Shown piece after piece: positions 10,591 to 21,811 of a DNA stretch of 26,490 nt; position 1 is the first letter of the stretch, and each line of letters starts with the position of its first letter. The notes under the pieces are model-generated. The model worked only from the letters and a program-made list of their open reading frames with translations. It was not told the DNA's origin and did no database searches. The stretch spans positions 1 to 26,490 of the forward strand of contig JAUCMV010000037.1 in the NCBI GenBank assembly GCA_030435675.1, in the 5' to 3' direction. The position numbers were made by a program, and so were the translations under genes. Source of the stretch: Steinernema hermaphroditum (lineage: Eukaryota > Nematoda > Chromadorea > Rhabditida > Steinernematidae).

Positions 10591-13013
10591 TTGGAGCAGG
10601 AGGGTCAGATGCAGAGCTTTTGGTATGAGCAAGGCCCTATCTGTCTCGAATTGAAAGTTTTGCAGGAAACTAAGATAGTCCACAGTAATCCCAACGGGAA
10701 TAGGCGCGTTCGATCAGGCTCGTGCAGTTCTACAAGATCCAATCATAAAAATGATATGGTACTTTGGAGCAGGAGGGTCAGATGCAGAGCTTTTGGTATG
10801 AGCAAGGGCCCTGCTGTCTCGAATTGAAAGTTTTGCAGGAAACTAAGATAGTCCACAGTAATCCCAACGGGAATAGGCGCGTTCGATCAGGCTCGTGCAG
10901 TTCTACAAGATCCAATCATAAAAATGCTATGGTACTTTGGAGCAGGAGGGTCAGATGCAGAGCTTTTGGTATGAGCAAGGCCCTATCTGTCTCGAATTGA
11001 AAGTTTTGCAGGAAACTAAGATAGTCCACAGGAATCCCAACGGGAATAGGCGCGTTCGATCAGGCTCGTGCAGTTCTACAAGATCCAATCATAAAAATGC
11101 TATGGTACTTTGGAGCAGGAGGGTCAGATGCAGAGCTTTTGGTATGAGCAAGGCCCTATCTGTCTCGAATTGAAAGTTTTGCAGGAAACTAAGATAGTCC
11201 ACAGGAATCCCAACGGGAATAGGCGCGTTCGATCAGGCTCGTGCAGTTCTACAAGATCCAATCATAAAAATGATATGGTACTTTGGAGCAGGAGGGTCAG
11301 ATGCAGAAATCTTTGTATGAACAAGGCCCTATCTGTCTCGAATTGAAAGTTTTGCAGGAAACTAAGATAGTCCACAGTAATCCCAACGGGAATAGGCGAG
11401 TTCGATCAGGCTCGTGCAGTTCTACAAGATCCAATCATAAAAATGCTATGGTACTTTGGAGCAGGAGGGTCAGATGCAGAACTCTTTGTATGAACAAGGC
11501 CCTATCTGTCTCGAATTGAAAGTTTTGCAGGAAACTAAGATAGTCCTCAGTAATCCCAACGGGAATAGGCGCGTTCGATCAGGCTCGTGCAGTTCTACAA
11601 GATCCAATCATAAAAATGCTATGGTACTTTGGAGCAGGAGGGTCAGATGCAGAGCTTTTGGTATGAGCAAGGGCCCTGCTGTCTCGAATTGAAAGTTTTG
11701 CAGGAAACTAAGATAGTCCACAGTAATCCCAACGGGAATAGGCGCGTTCGATCAGGCTCGTGCAGTTCTACAAGATCCAATCATAAAAATGATATGGTAC
11801 TTTGGAGCAGGAGGGTCAGATGCAGAAATCTTTGTATGAACAAGGCCCTATCTGTCTCGAATTGAAAGTTTTGCAGGAAACTAAGATAGTCCACAGGAAT
11901 CCCAACGGGAATAGGCGCGTTCGATCAGGCTCGTGCAGTTCTACAAGATCCAATCATAAAAATGCTATGGTACTTTGGAGCAGGAGGGTCAGATGCAGAG
12001 CTTTTGGTATGAGCAAGGCCCTATCTGTCTCGAATTGAAAGTTTTGCAGGAAACTAAGATAGTCCACAGGAAATCCAACGAGAGTAGGCGCGTTCGATCA
12101 GGCTCGTGCAGTTCTACAAGATCCAATCATAAAAATGATATGGTACTTTGGAGCAGGAGGGTCAGATGCAGAGCTTTTGGTATGAGCAAGGGCCCTGCTG
12201 TCTCGAATTGAAAGTTTTGCAGGAAACTAAGATAGTCCACAGTAATCCCAACGGGAATAGGCGCGTTCGATCAGGCTCGTGCAGTTCTACAAGATCCACT
12301 CATAAAAATGATATGGTACTTTGGAGCAGGAGGGTCAGATGCAGAGCTTTTGGTATGAGCAAGGGCCCTGCTGTCTCGAATTGAAAGTTTTGCAGGAAAC
12401 TAAGATAGTCCACAGTAAATCCAACGGGAATAGGCGCGTTCGATCAGGCTCGTGCAGTTCTACAAGATCCAATCATAAAAATGATATGGTACTTTGGAGC
12501 AGGAGGGGTCAGATGCATAACTCTTTGTATGAACAAGGCCCTATCTGTCTCGAATTGAAAGTTTTGCAGGAAACTAAGATAGTCCACAGTAATCCCAACG
12601 GGAATAGGCGAGTTCGATCAGGCTCGTGCAGTTCTACAAGATCCAATCATAAAAATGCTATGGTACTTTGGAGCAGGAGGGTCAGATGCAGAACTCTTTG
12701 TATGAACAAGGCCCTATCTGTCTCGAATTGAAAGTTTTGCAGGAAACTAAGATAGTCCTCAGTAATCCCAACGGGAATAGGCGCGTTCGATCAGGCTCGT
12801 GCAGTTCTACAAGATCCAATCATAAAAATGCTATGGTACTTTGGAGCAGGAGGGTCAGATGCAGAGCTTTTGGTATGAGCAAGGCCCTATCTGTCTCGAA
12901 TTGAAAGTTTTGCAGGAAACTAAGATAGTCCACAGGAATCCCAACGGGAATAGGCGCGTTCGATCAGGCTCGTGCAGTTCTACAAGATCCAATCATAAAA
13001 ATGCTATGGTACT
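10591..13013 (+). repeat. 14-monomer higher-order repeat, unit 1 (monomers 62-75)
   Basis: The order is FIs FCs FIr FIr KIs NIl FCs KIr FIe FCs FCg HIs NIl FIr. The unit is 2,423 bp. The next unit repeats the order at every position, with single-site differences at four. Diagnostic copies are KIs with gcgag instead of gcgcg (about 11,396-11,400), two NIl copies (cctcag at 11,545 and 12,757), and FIe (aaatccaacgagag at about 12,070). The HIs copy at 12,495 also has gcgag. Confidence 0.9.
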
Positions 13014-15430
13014 TTGGAGCAGGAGGGTCAGATGCAGAGCTTTTGGTATGAGCAAGGCCCTATCTGTCTCGAATTGAAAGTTTTGCAGGAAACTAAGATA
13101 GTCCACAGTAATCCCAACGGGAATAGGCGCGTTCGATCAGGCTCGTGCAGTTCTACAAGATCCAATCATAAAAATGATATGGTACTTTGGAGCAGGAGGG
13201 TCAGATGCAGAGCTTTTGGTATGAGCAAGGGCCCTAGCTGTCTCGAATTGAAAGTTTTGCAGGAAACTAAGATAGTCCACAGTAATCCCAACGGGAATAG
13301 GCGCGTTCGATCAGGCTCGTGCAGTTCTACAAGATCCAATCATAAAAATGCTATGGTACTTTGGAGCAGGAGGGTCAGATGCAGAGCTTTTGGTATGAGC
13401 AAGGCCCTATCTGTCTCGAATTGAAAGTTTTGCAGGAAACTAAGATAGTCCACAGGAATCCCAACGGGAATAGGCGCGTTCGATCAGGCTCGTGCAGTTC
13501 TACAAGATCCAATCATAAAAATGCTATGGTACTTTGGAGCAGGAGGGTCAGATGCAGAGCTTTTGGTATGAGCAAGGCCCTATCTGTCTCGAATTGAAAG
13601 TTTTGCAGGAAACTAAGATAGTCCACAGGAATCCCAACGGGAATAGGCGCGTTCGATCAGGCTCGTGCAGTTCTACAAGATCCAATCATAAAAATGATAT
13701 GGTACTTTGGAGCAGGAGGGTCAGATGCAGAACTCTTTGTATGAACAAGGCCCTATCTGTCTCGAATTGAAAGTTTTGCAGGAAACTAAGATAGTCCACA
13801 GTAATCCCAACGGGAATAGGCGAGTTCGATCAGGCTCGTGCAGTTCTACAAGATCCAATCATAAAAATGCTATGGTACTTTGGAGCAGGAGGGTCAGATG
13901 CAGAACTCTTTGTATGAACAAGGCCCTATCTGTCTCGAATTGAAAGTTTTGCAGGAAACTAAGATAGTCCTCAGTAATCCCAACGGGAATAGGCGCGTTC
14001 GATCAGGCTCGTGCAGTTCTACAAGATCCAATCATAAAAATGCTATGGTACTTTGGAGCAGGAGGGTCAGATGCAGAGCTTTTGGTATGAGCAAGGGCCC
14101 TGCTGTCTCGAATTGAAAGTTTTGCAGGAAACTAAGATAGTCCACAGTAATCCCAACGGGAATAGGCGCGTTCGATCAGGCTCGTGCAGTTCTACAAGAT
14201 CCAATCATAAAAATGATATGGTACTTTGGAGCAGGAGGGTCAGATGCAGAAATCTTTGTATGAACAAGGCCCTATCTGTCTCGAATTGAAAGTTTTGCAG
14301 GAAACTAAGATAGTCCACAGGAATCCCAACGGGAATAGGCGCGTTCGATCAGGCTCGTGCAGTTCTACAAGATCCAATCATAAAAATGCTATGGTACTTT
14401 GGAGCAGGAGGGTCAGATGCAGAGCTTTTGGTATGAGCAAGGCCCTATCTGTCTCGAATTGAAAGTTTTGCAGGAAACTAAGATAGTCCACAGGAAATCC
14501 AACGAGAGTAGGCGCGTTCGATCAGGCTCGTGCAGTTCTACAAGATCCAATCATAAAAATGATATGGTACTTTGGAGCAGGAGGGTCAGATGCAGAGCTT
14601 TTGGTATGAGCAAGGGCCCTGCTGTCTCGAATTGAAAGTTTTGCAGGAAACTAAGATAGTCCACAGTAATCCCAACGGGAATAGGCGCGTTCGATCAGGC
14701 TCGTGCAGTTCTACAAGATCCACTCATAAAAATGATATGGTACTTTGGAGCAGGAGGGTCAGATGCAGAGCTTTTGGTATGAGCAAGGGCCCTGCTGTCT
14801 CGAATTGAAAGTTTTGCAGGAAACTAAGATAGTCCACAGTAAATCCAACGGGAATAGGCGCGTTCGATCAGGCTCGTGCAGTTCTACAAGATCCAATCAT
14901 AAAAATGTTGTTGGAGCAGGAGGGGTCAGATGCATAACTCTTTGTATGAACAAGGCCCTATCTGTCTCGAATTGAAAGTTTTGCAGGAAACTAAGATAGT
15001 CCACAGTAATCCCAACGGGAATAGGCGCGTTCGATCAGGCTCGTGCAGTTCTACAAGATCCAATCATAAAAATGCTATGGTACTTTGGAGCAGGAGGGTC
15101 AGATGCAGAACTCTTTGTATGAACAAGGCCCTATCTGTCTCGAATTGAAAGTTTTGCAGGAAACTAAGATAGTCCTCAGTAATCCCAACGGGAATAGGCG
15201 CGTTCGATCAGGCTCGTGCAGTTCTACAAGATCCAATCATAAAAATGCTATGGTACTTTGGAGCAGGAGGGTCAGATGCAGAGCTTTTGGTATGAGCAAG
15301 GCCCTATCTGTCTCGAATTGAAAGTTTTGCAGGAAACTAAGATAGTCCACAGGAATCCCAACGGGAATAGGCGCGTTCGATCAGGCTCGTGCAGTTCTAC
15401 AAGATCCAATCATAAAAATGCTATGGTACT
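13014..15430 (+). repeat. 14-monomer higher-order repeat, unit 2 (monomers 76-89)
   Basis: The order is FIs FSs FIr FIr NIs NIl FCs KIr FIe FCs FCg* HIs NIl FIr. It differs from unit 1 in four ways: FSs for FCs (one inserted base), NIs for KIs (one substitution), a shortened junction after FCg, and gcgcg for gcgag in HIs. All other marker positions agree, including cctcag at 13,969 and 15,174 and the FIe copy at 14,399. The unit is 2,417 bp. Correspondence extends one monomer further (90 matches 76) and then breaks, so only two tandem units are present. Confidence 0.9.
14745..14910 (+). repeat. Shortened 166-bp monomer (FCg*)
   Basis: The junction reads aaaaatgttgttggagcaggagggg, a partial loss relative to aaaaatgatatggtactttggag. 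The equivalent monomer one higher-order unit upstream (12,321) has the full junction. This change therefore arose after the 14-monomer duplication, or it is an assembly error in one copy. Confidence 0.85.
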
Positions 15431-16989
15431 TTGGAGCAGGAGGGTCAGATGCAGAGCTTTTGGTATGAGCAAGGCCCTATCTGTCTCGAATTGAAAGTTT
15501 TGCAGGAAACTAAGATAGTCCACAGTAATCCCAACGGGAATAGGCGCGTTCGATCAGGCTCGTGCAGTTCTACAAGATCCAATCATAAAAATGTATGGTA
15601 CTTTGGAGCAGGAGGGTCAGATGCAGAACTCTTTGTATGAACAAGGCCCTAACTGTCTCCAATTGAAAGTCTTGCAGGAAACTAAGATAGTCCACAGGAA
15701 ATCCCAACAAGAGTAGGCGCGTTCGATCAGGCTCGTGCAGTTCTACAAGATCCAATCATAAAAATGATATGGTACTTTGGAGCAGGAGGGTCAGATGCAG
15801 AGCTTTTGGTATGAGCAAGGGCCCTGCTGTCTCGAATTGAAAGTTTTGCAGGAAACTAAGATAGTCCACAGTAAATCCAACGGGAATAGGCGCGTTCGAT
15901 CAGGCTCGTGCAGTTCTACAAGATCCAATCATAAAAATGCTATGGTACTTTGGAGCAGGAGGGTCAGATGCAGAACTCTTTGTATGAACAAGGCCCTATC
16001 TGTCTCGAATTGAAAGTTTTGCAGGAAACTAAGATAGTCCTCAGGAATCCCAACGGGAATAGGCGCGTTCGATCAGGCTCGTGCAGTTCTACAAGATCCA
16101 ATCATAAAAATGCTATGGTACTTTGGAGCAGGAGGGTCAGATGCAGAGCTTTTGGTATGAGCAAGGGCCCTGCTGTCTCGAATTGAAAGTTTTGCAGGAA
16201 ACTAAGATAGTCCACAGTAATCCCAACGGGAATAGGCGCGTTCGATCAGGCTCGTGCAGTTCTACAAGATCCAATCATAAAAATGATATGGTACTTTGGA
16301 GCAGGAGGGTCAGATGCAGAACTCTTTGTATGAACAAGGCCCTATCTGTCTCGAATTGAAAGTTTTGCAGGAAACTAAGATAGTCCACAGGAATCCCAAC
16401 GGGAATAGGCGCGTTCGATCAGGCTCGTGCAGTTCTACAAGATCCAATCATAAAAATGCTATGGTACTTTGGAGCAGGAGGGTCAGATGCAGAGCTTTTG
16501 GTATGAGCAAGGCCCTATCTGTCTCGAATTGAAAGTTTTGCAGGAAACTAAGATAGTCCACAGGAATTCCAACGGGAATAGGCGCGTTCGATCAGGCTCG
16601 TGCAGTTCTACAAGATCCAATCATAAAAATGATATGGTACTTTGGAGCAGGAGGGTCAGATGCAGAGCTTTTGGTATGAGCAAGGGCCCTAGCTGTCTCG
16701 AATTGAAAGTTTTGCAGGAAACTAAGATAGTCCACAGTAATCCCAACGGGAATAGGCGCGTTCGATCAGGCTCGTGCAGTTCTACAAGATCCACTCATAA
16801 AAATGATATGGTACTTTGGAGCAGGAGGGTCAGATGCAGAGCTTTTGGTATGAGCAAGGGCCCTGCTGTCTCGAATTGAAAGTTTTGCAGGAAACTAAGA
16901 TAGTCCACAGTAAATCCCAACGGGAATAGGCGCGTTCGATCAGGCTCGTGCAGTTCTACAAGATCCAATCATAAAAATGATATGGTACT
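15431..16989 (+). repeat. Diverged segment related to 19,591-21,128 (monomers 90-98)
   Basis: The order is FIs NNk FCg NIl FCs NIr FIr FSs FCg. It parallels FIs HNk FCg NIl FCs KIr FCs FCs FCg at monomers 114-122, offset 24 monomers or about 4.15 kb. Private changes suggest an older copy: aaatcccaac with an extra C in monomer 91 (about 15,699), cctcaggaat (16,039), gaattccaac, which creates the only EcoRI site I found (16,564-16,569), and taaatccc (about 16,913). Small +1 and -1 indels break the usual repeating frame here, which is why a minus-strand frame of 61 codons appears by chance at 15,570-15,755. Confidence 0.75.
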
Positions 16990-18548
16990 TTGGAGCAGGA
17001 GGGTCAGATGCAGAACTCTTTGTATGAACAAGGCCCTATCTGTCTCGAATTGAAAGTTTTGCAGGAAACTAAGATAGTCCACAGTAATCCCAACGGGAAT
17101 AGGCGCGTTCGATCAGGCTCGTGCAGTTCTACAAGATCCAATCATAAAAATGCTATGGTACTTTGGAGCAGGAGGGTCAGATGCAGAACTCTTTGTATGA
17201 ACAAGGGCCCTAACTGTCTCGAATTGAAAGTTTTGCAGGAAACTAAGATAGTCCACAGTAATCCCAACGGGAATAGGCGCGTTCGATCAGGCTCGTGCAG
17301 TTCTACAAGATCCAATCATAAAAATGCTATGGTACTTTGGAGCAGGAGGGTCAGATGCAGAGCTTTTTGTATGATCAAGGGCCCTATCTGTCTCGAATTG
17401 AAAGTTTTGCAGGAAACTAAGATAGTCCACAGTAATTCCAACGGGAATAGGCGCGTTCGATCAGGCTCGTGCAGTTCTACAAGATCCAATCATAAAAATG
17501 CTATGGTACTTTGGAGCAGGAGGGTCAGATGCAGATCTTTTTGTATGAACAAGGCCCTATCTGTCTCGAATTGAAAGTTTTGCAGGAAACTAAGATAGTC
17601 CACAGGAATCCCAACGGGAATAGGCGCGTTCGATCAGGCTCGTGCAGTTCTACAAGATCCAATCATAAAAATGCTATGGTACTTTGGAGCAGGAGGGTCA
17701 GATGCAGAACTTTTTGTATGAACAAGGCCCTATCTGTCTCGAATTGAAAGTTTTGCAGGAAACTAAGATAGTCCACAGTAATCCCAACGGGAATAGGCGC
17801 GTTCGATCAGGCTCGTGCAGTTCTACAAGATCCAATCATAAAAATGCTATGGTACTTTGGAGCAGGAGGGTCAGATGCAGAGCTTTTGGTATGAGCAAGG
17901 GCCCTGCTGTCTCGAATTGAAAGTTTTGCAGGAAACTAAGATAGTCCACAGGAATCCCAACGGGAATAGGCGCGTTCGATCAGGCTCGTGCAGTTCTACA
18001 AGATCCAATCATAAAAATGATATGGTACTTTGGAGCAGGAGGGTCAGATGCAGAAATCTTTGTATGAACAAGGCCCTATCTGTCTCGAATTGAAAGTTTT
18101 GCAGGAAACTAAGATAGTCCACAGGAATCCCAACGGGAATAGGCGCGTTCGATCAGGCTCGTGCAGTTCTACAAGATCCAATCATAAAAATGATATGGTA
18201 CTTTGGAGCAGGAGGGTCAGATGCAGAGCTTTTTGTATGAACAAGGCCCTATCTGTCTCGAATTGAAAGTTTTGCAGGAAACTAAGATAGTCCACAGGAA
18301 TCCCAACGGGAATAGGCGCGTTCGATCAGGCTCGTGCAGTTCTACAAGATCCAATCATAAAAATGCTATGGTACTTTGGAGCAGGAGGGTCAGATGCAGA
18401 GCTTTTGGTATGAGCAAGGCCCTATCTGTCTCGAATTGAAAGTTTTGCAGGAAACTAAGATAGTCCACAGGAAATCCAACGAGAATAGGCGCGTTCGATC
18501 AGGCTCGTGCAGTTCTACAAGATCCAATCATAAAAATGATATGGTACT
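16990..18548 (+). repeat. Most diverged stretch, monomers 99-107
   Basis: The order is NIs NNs FIs-variant, a box-1 variant with Ir, N-variant Is, FCr KIr F-variant Ir, FIe-like. Box 1 shows forms seen nowhere else: gagctttttgtatgatc (about 17,360), gatctttttg (about 17,533), gaactttttg (about 17,706) and gagctttttgtatgaac (about 18,226). Box 2 has taattcc (about 17,433) and aaatccaacgagaat (about 18,475). Monomers 100 and 101 are 174 bp because of an extra G before ccct. No higher-order period is apparent. This is consistent with a segment missed by recent homogenisation. Confidence 0.75.
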
Positions 18549-19244
18549 TTGGAGCAGGAGGGTCAGATGCAGAGCTTTTGGTATGAACAAGGGCCCTAGC
18601 TGTCTCGAATTGAAAGTTTTGCAGGAAACTAAGATAGTCCACAGTAATCCCAACGGGAATAGGCGCGTTCGATCAGGCTCGTGCAGTTCTACAAGATCCA
18701 ATCATAAAAATGCTATGGTACTTTGGAGCAGGAGGGTCAGATGCAGAGCTTTTGGTATGAACAAGGGCCCTAGCTGTCTCGAATTGAAAGTTTTGCAGGA
18801 AACTAAGATAGTCCACAGTAATCCCAACGGGAATAGGCGCGTTCGATCAGGCTCGTGCAGTTCTACAAGATCCAATCATAAAAATGCTATGGTACTTTGG
18901 AGCAGGAGGGTCAGATGCAGAACTCTTTGTATGAACAAGGGCCCTATCTGTCTCGAATTGAAAGTTTTGCAGGAAACTAAGATAGTCCACAGTAATCCCA
19001 ACGGGAATAGGCGCGTTCGATCAGGCTCGTGCAGTTCTACAAGATCCAATCATAAAAATGCTATGGTACTTTGGAGCAGGAGGGTCAGATGCAGAGCTTT
19101 TGGTATGAGCAAGGGCCCTAGCTGTCTCGAATTGAAAGTTTTGCAGGAAACTAAGATAGTCCACAGTAATCCCAACGGGAATAGGCGCGTTCGATCAGGC
19201 TCGTGCAGTTCTACAAGATCCAATCATAAAAATGCTATGGTACT
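18549..19244 (+). repeat. Run of four consecutive 174-bp monomers (108-111)
   Basis: The order is FSs FSs NIs FSs. Each copy has one extra base around aagggcccta. Because 174 is divisible by three, reading frame is preserved across them, and an open frame runs from 18,376 to 19,308 (310 codons). This is the longest open frame in the window and a pure consequence of monomer length. The first two copies combine gagcttttgg with tatgaac, an uncommon box 1 mixture, so they probably arose from each other by a one-monomer duplication. Confidence 0.85.
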
Positions 19245-20102
19245 TTGGAGCAGGAGGGTCAGATGCAGAGCTTTTGGTATGAGCAAGGCCCTATCTGTCT
19301 CGAATTGAAAGTTTTGCAGGAAACTAAGATAGTCCACAGTAATCCCAACGGGAATAGGCGCGTTCGATCAGGCTCGTGCAGTTCTACAAGATCCAATCAT
19401 AAAAATGATATGGTACTTTGGAGCAGGAGGGTCAGATGCAGAACTCTTTGTATGAACAAGGCCCTATCTGTCTCGAATTGAAAGTTTTGCAGGAAACTAA
19501 GATAGTCCACAGGAATCCCAACGGGAATAGGCGCGTTCGATCAGGCTCGTGCAGTTCTACAAGATCCAATCATAAAAATGCTATGGTACTTTGGAGCAGG
19601 AGGGTCAGATGCAGAGCTTTTGGTATGAGCAAGGCCCTATCTGTCTCGAATTGAAAGTTTTGCAGGAAACTAAGATAGTCCACAGTAATCCCAACGGGAA
19701 TAGGCGCGTTCGATCAGGCTCGTGCAGTTCTACAAGATCCAATCATAAAAAGTGTTTGGAGCAGGAGGGGTCAGATGCATAACTCTTTGTATGAACAAGG
19801 CCCTAACTGTCTCCAATTGAAAGTCTTGCAGGAAACTAAGATAGTCCACAGGAAATCCAACAAGAGTAGGCGCGTTCGATCAGGCTCGTGCAGTTCTACA
19901 AGATCCAATCATAAAAATGATATGGTACTTTGGAGCAGGAGGGTCAGATGCAGAGCTTTTGGTATGAGCAAGGGCCCTGCTGTCTCGAATTGAAAGTTTT
20001 GCAGGAAACTAAGATAGTCCACAGTAAATCCAACGGGAATAGGCGAGTTCGATCAGGCTCGTGCAGTTCTACAAGATCCAATCATAAAAATGCTATGGTA
20101 CT
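19245..20102 (+). repeat. Linker monomers FIs NIr FIs* HNk FCg (112-116)
   Basis: This returns to ordered alleles after the diverged stretch. It includes a shortened copy at 19,591-19,755, a CTCCAATTG HNk copy at 19,756-19,929 and an FCg copy with the gcgag substitution at about 20,043-20,047. The trio FIs HNk FCg corresponds to monomers 90-92 about 4.15 kb upstream. Confidence 0.75.
19591..19755 (+). repeat. Shortened 165-bp monomer (FIs*)
   Basis: The junction reads aaaaagtgtttggagcaggagggg, a form not seen at any other junction. It lies directly upstream of an HNk monomer, as many altered junctions do. Confidence 0.85.
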
Positions 20103-20967
20103 TTGGAGCAGGAGGGTCAGATGCAGAACTCTTTGTATGAACAAGGCCCTATCTGTCTCGAATTGAAAGTTTTGCAGGAAACTAAGATAGTCCTCAGTAA
20201 TCCCAACGGGAATAGGCGCGTTCGATCAGGCTCGTGCAGTTCTACAAGATCCAATCATAAAAATGCTATGGTACTTTGGAGCAGGAGGGTCAGATGCAGA
20301 GCTTTTGGTATGAGCAAGGGCCCTGCTGTCTCGAATTGAAAGTTTTGCAGGAAACTAAGATAGTCCACAGTAATCCCAACGGGAATAGGCGCGTTCGATC
20401 AGGCTCGTGCAGTTCTACAAGATCCAATCATAAAAATGATATGGTACTTTGGAGCAGGAGGGTCAGATGCAGAAATCTTTGTATGAACAAGGCCCTATCT
20501 GTCTCGAATTGAAAGTTTTGCAGGAAACTAAGATAGTCCACAGGAATCCCAACGGGAATAGGCGCGTTCGATCAGGCTCGTGCAGTTCTACAAGATCCAA
20601 TCATAAAAATGCTATGGTACTTTGGAGCAGGAGGGTCAGATGCAGAGCTTTTGGTATGAGCAAGGGCCCTGCTGTCTCGAATTGAAAGTTTTGCAGGAAA
20701 CTAAGATAGTCCACAGTAATCCCAACGGGAATAGGCGCGTTCGATCAGGCTCGTGCAGTTCTACAAGATCCACTCATAAAAATGATATGGTACTTTGGAG
20801 CAGGAGGGTCAGATGCAGAGCTTTTGGTATGAGCAAGGGCCCTGCTGTCTCGAATTGAAAGTTTTGCAGGAAACTAAGATAGTCCACAGTAATCCCAACG
20901 GGAATAGGCGCGTTCGATCAGGCTCGTGCAGTTCTACAAGATCCACTCATAAAAATGATATGGTACT

Positions 20968-21128
20968 TTGGAGCAGGAGGGTCAGATGCAGAGCTTTTGG
21001 TATGAGCAAGGGCCCTGCTGTCTCGAATTGAAAGTTTTGCAGGAAACTAAGATAGTCCACAGTAAATCCAACGGGAATAGGCGCGTTCGATCAGGCTCGT
21101 GCAGTTCTACAAGATCCAATCATAAAAA
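20968..21128 (+). repeat. Shortened 161-bp monomer (FCg*)
   Basis: The junction reads aaaaattggagaggagggg. It has the 12-base loss and gagagg instead of gagcgg or gagcagg. It precedes an HIs monomer that carries gcgag. Confidence 0.85.
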
Positions 21129-21647
21129 TTGGAGAGGAGGGGTCAGATGCATAACTCTTTGTATGAACAAGGCCCTATCTGTCTCGAATTGAAAGTTTTG
21201 CAGGAAACTAAGATAGTCCACAGTAATCCCAACGGGAATAGGCGAGTTCGATCAGGCTCGTGCAGTTCTACAAGATCCAATCATAAAAATGCTATGGTAC
21301 TTTGGAGCAGGAGGGTCAGATGCAGAACTCTTTGTATGAACAAGGCCCTATCTGTCTCGAATTGAAAGTTTTGCAGGAAACTAAGATAGTCCTCAGTAAT
21401 CCCAACGGGAATAGGCGCGTTCGATCAGGCTCGTGCAGTTCTACAAGATCCAATCATAAAAATGCTATGGTACTTTGGAGCAGGAGGGTCAGATGCAGAG
21501 CTTTTGGTATGAGCAAGGCCCTATCTGTCTCGAATTGAAAGTTTTGCAGGAAACTAAGATAGTCCACAGGAATCCCAACGGGAATAGGCGCGTTCGATCA
21601 GGCTCGTGCAGTTCTACAAGATCCAATCATAAAAATGCTATGGTACT

Positions 21648-21811
21648 TTGGAGCAGGAGGGTCAGATGCAGAGCTTTTGGTATGAGCAAGGCCCTATCTG
21701 TCTCGAATTGAAAGTTTTGCAGGAAACTAAGATAGTCCACAGTAATCCCAACGGGAATAGGCGCGTTCGATCAGGCTCGTGCAGTTCTACAAGATCCAAT
21801 CATAAAAAAAA
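21648..21811 (+). repeat. Shortened monomer with 8-A junction (FIs*)
   Basis: The junction reads cataaaaaaaattggagcgg, with eight As, the longest A-tract in the window. It precedes an HNk monomer. The monomer is 164 bp. Confidence 0.85.

Larger units (their letters stand above)
20103..21811 (+). repeat. 10-monomer core, third copy (monomers 117-126)
   Basis: The order is NIl FCs KIr FCs FCs FCg* HIs NIl FIr FIs*. It matches the cores inside the 14-monomer units at 11,456-13,186 and 13,880-15,603 at nine of ten positions. The fourth monomer is FCs with ctcat instead of FIe, identical in type to its neighbour, as if one monomer had overwritten the other. It shares cctcag at 20,192 and 21,391 and gcgag at about 21,244. 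Confidence 0.85.

Noticed and set aside
15570..15755. Minus-strand 61-codon open frame
   Set aside because: It exists only because two small indels in monomers 90-91 remove the usual stop positions. The reverse strand of every other monomer is closed in the same place.
18376..19308. 310-codon open frame as a gene
   Set aside because: It is five satellite copies kept in frame only by one-base insertions. It has the same content as the surrounding non-coding repeat and no independent sign of coding.
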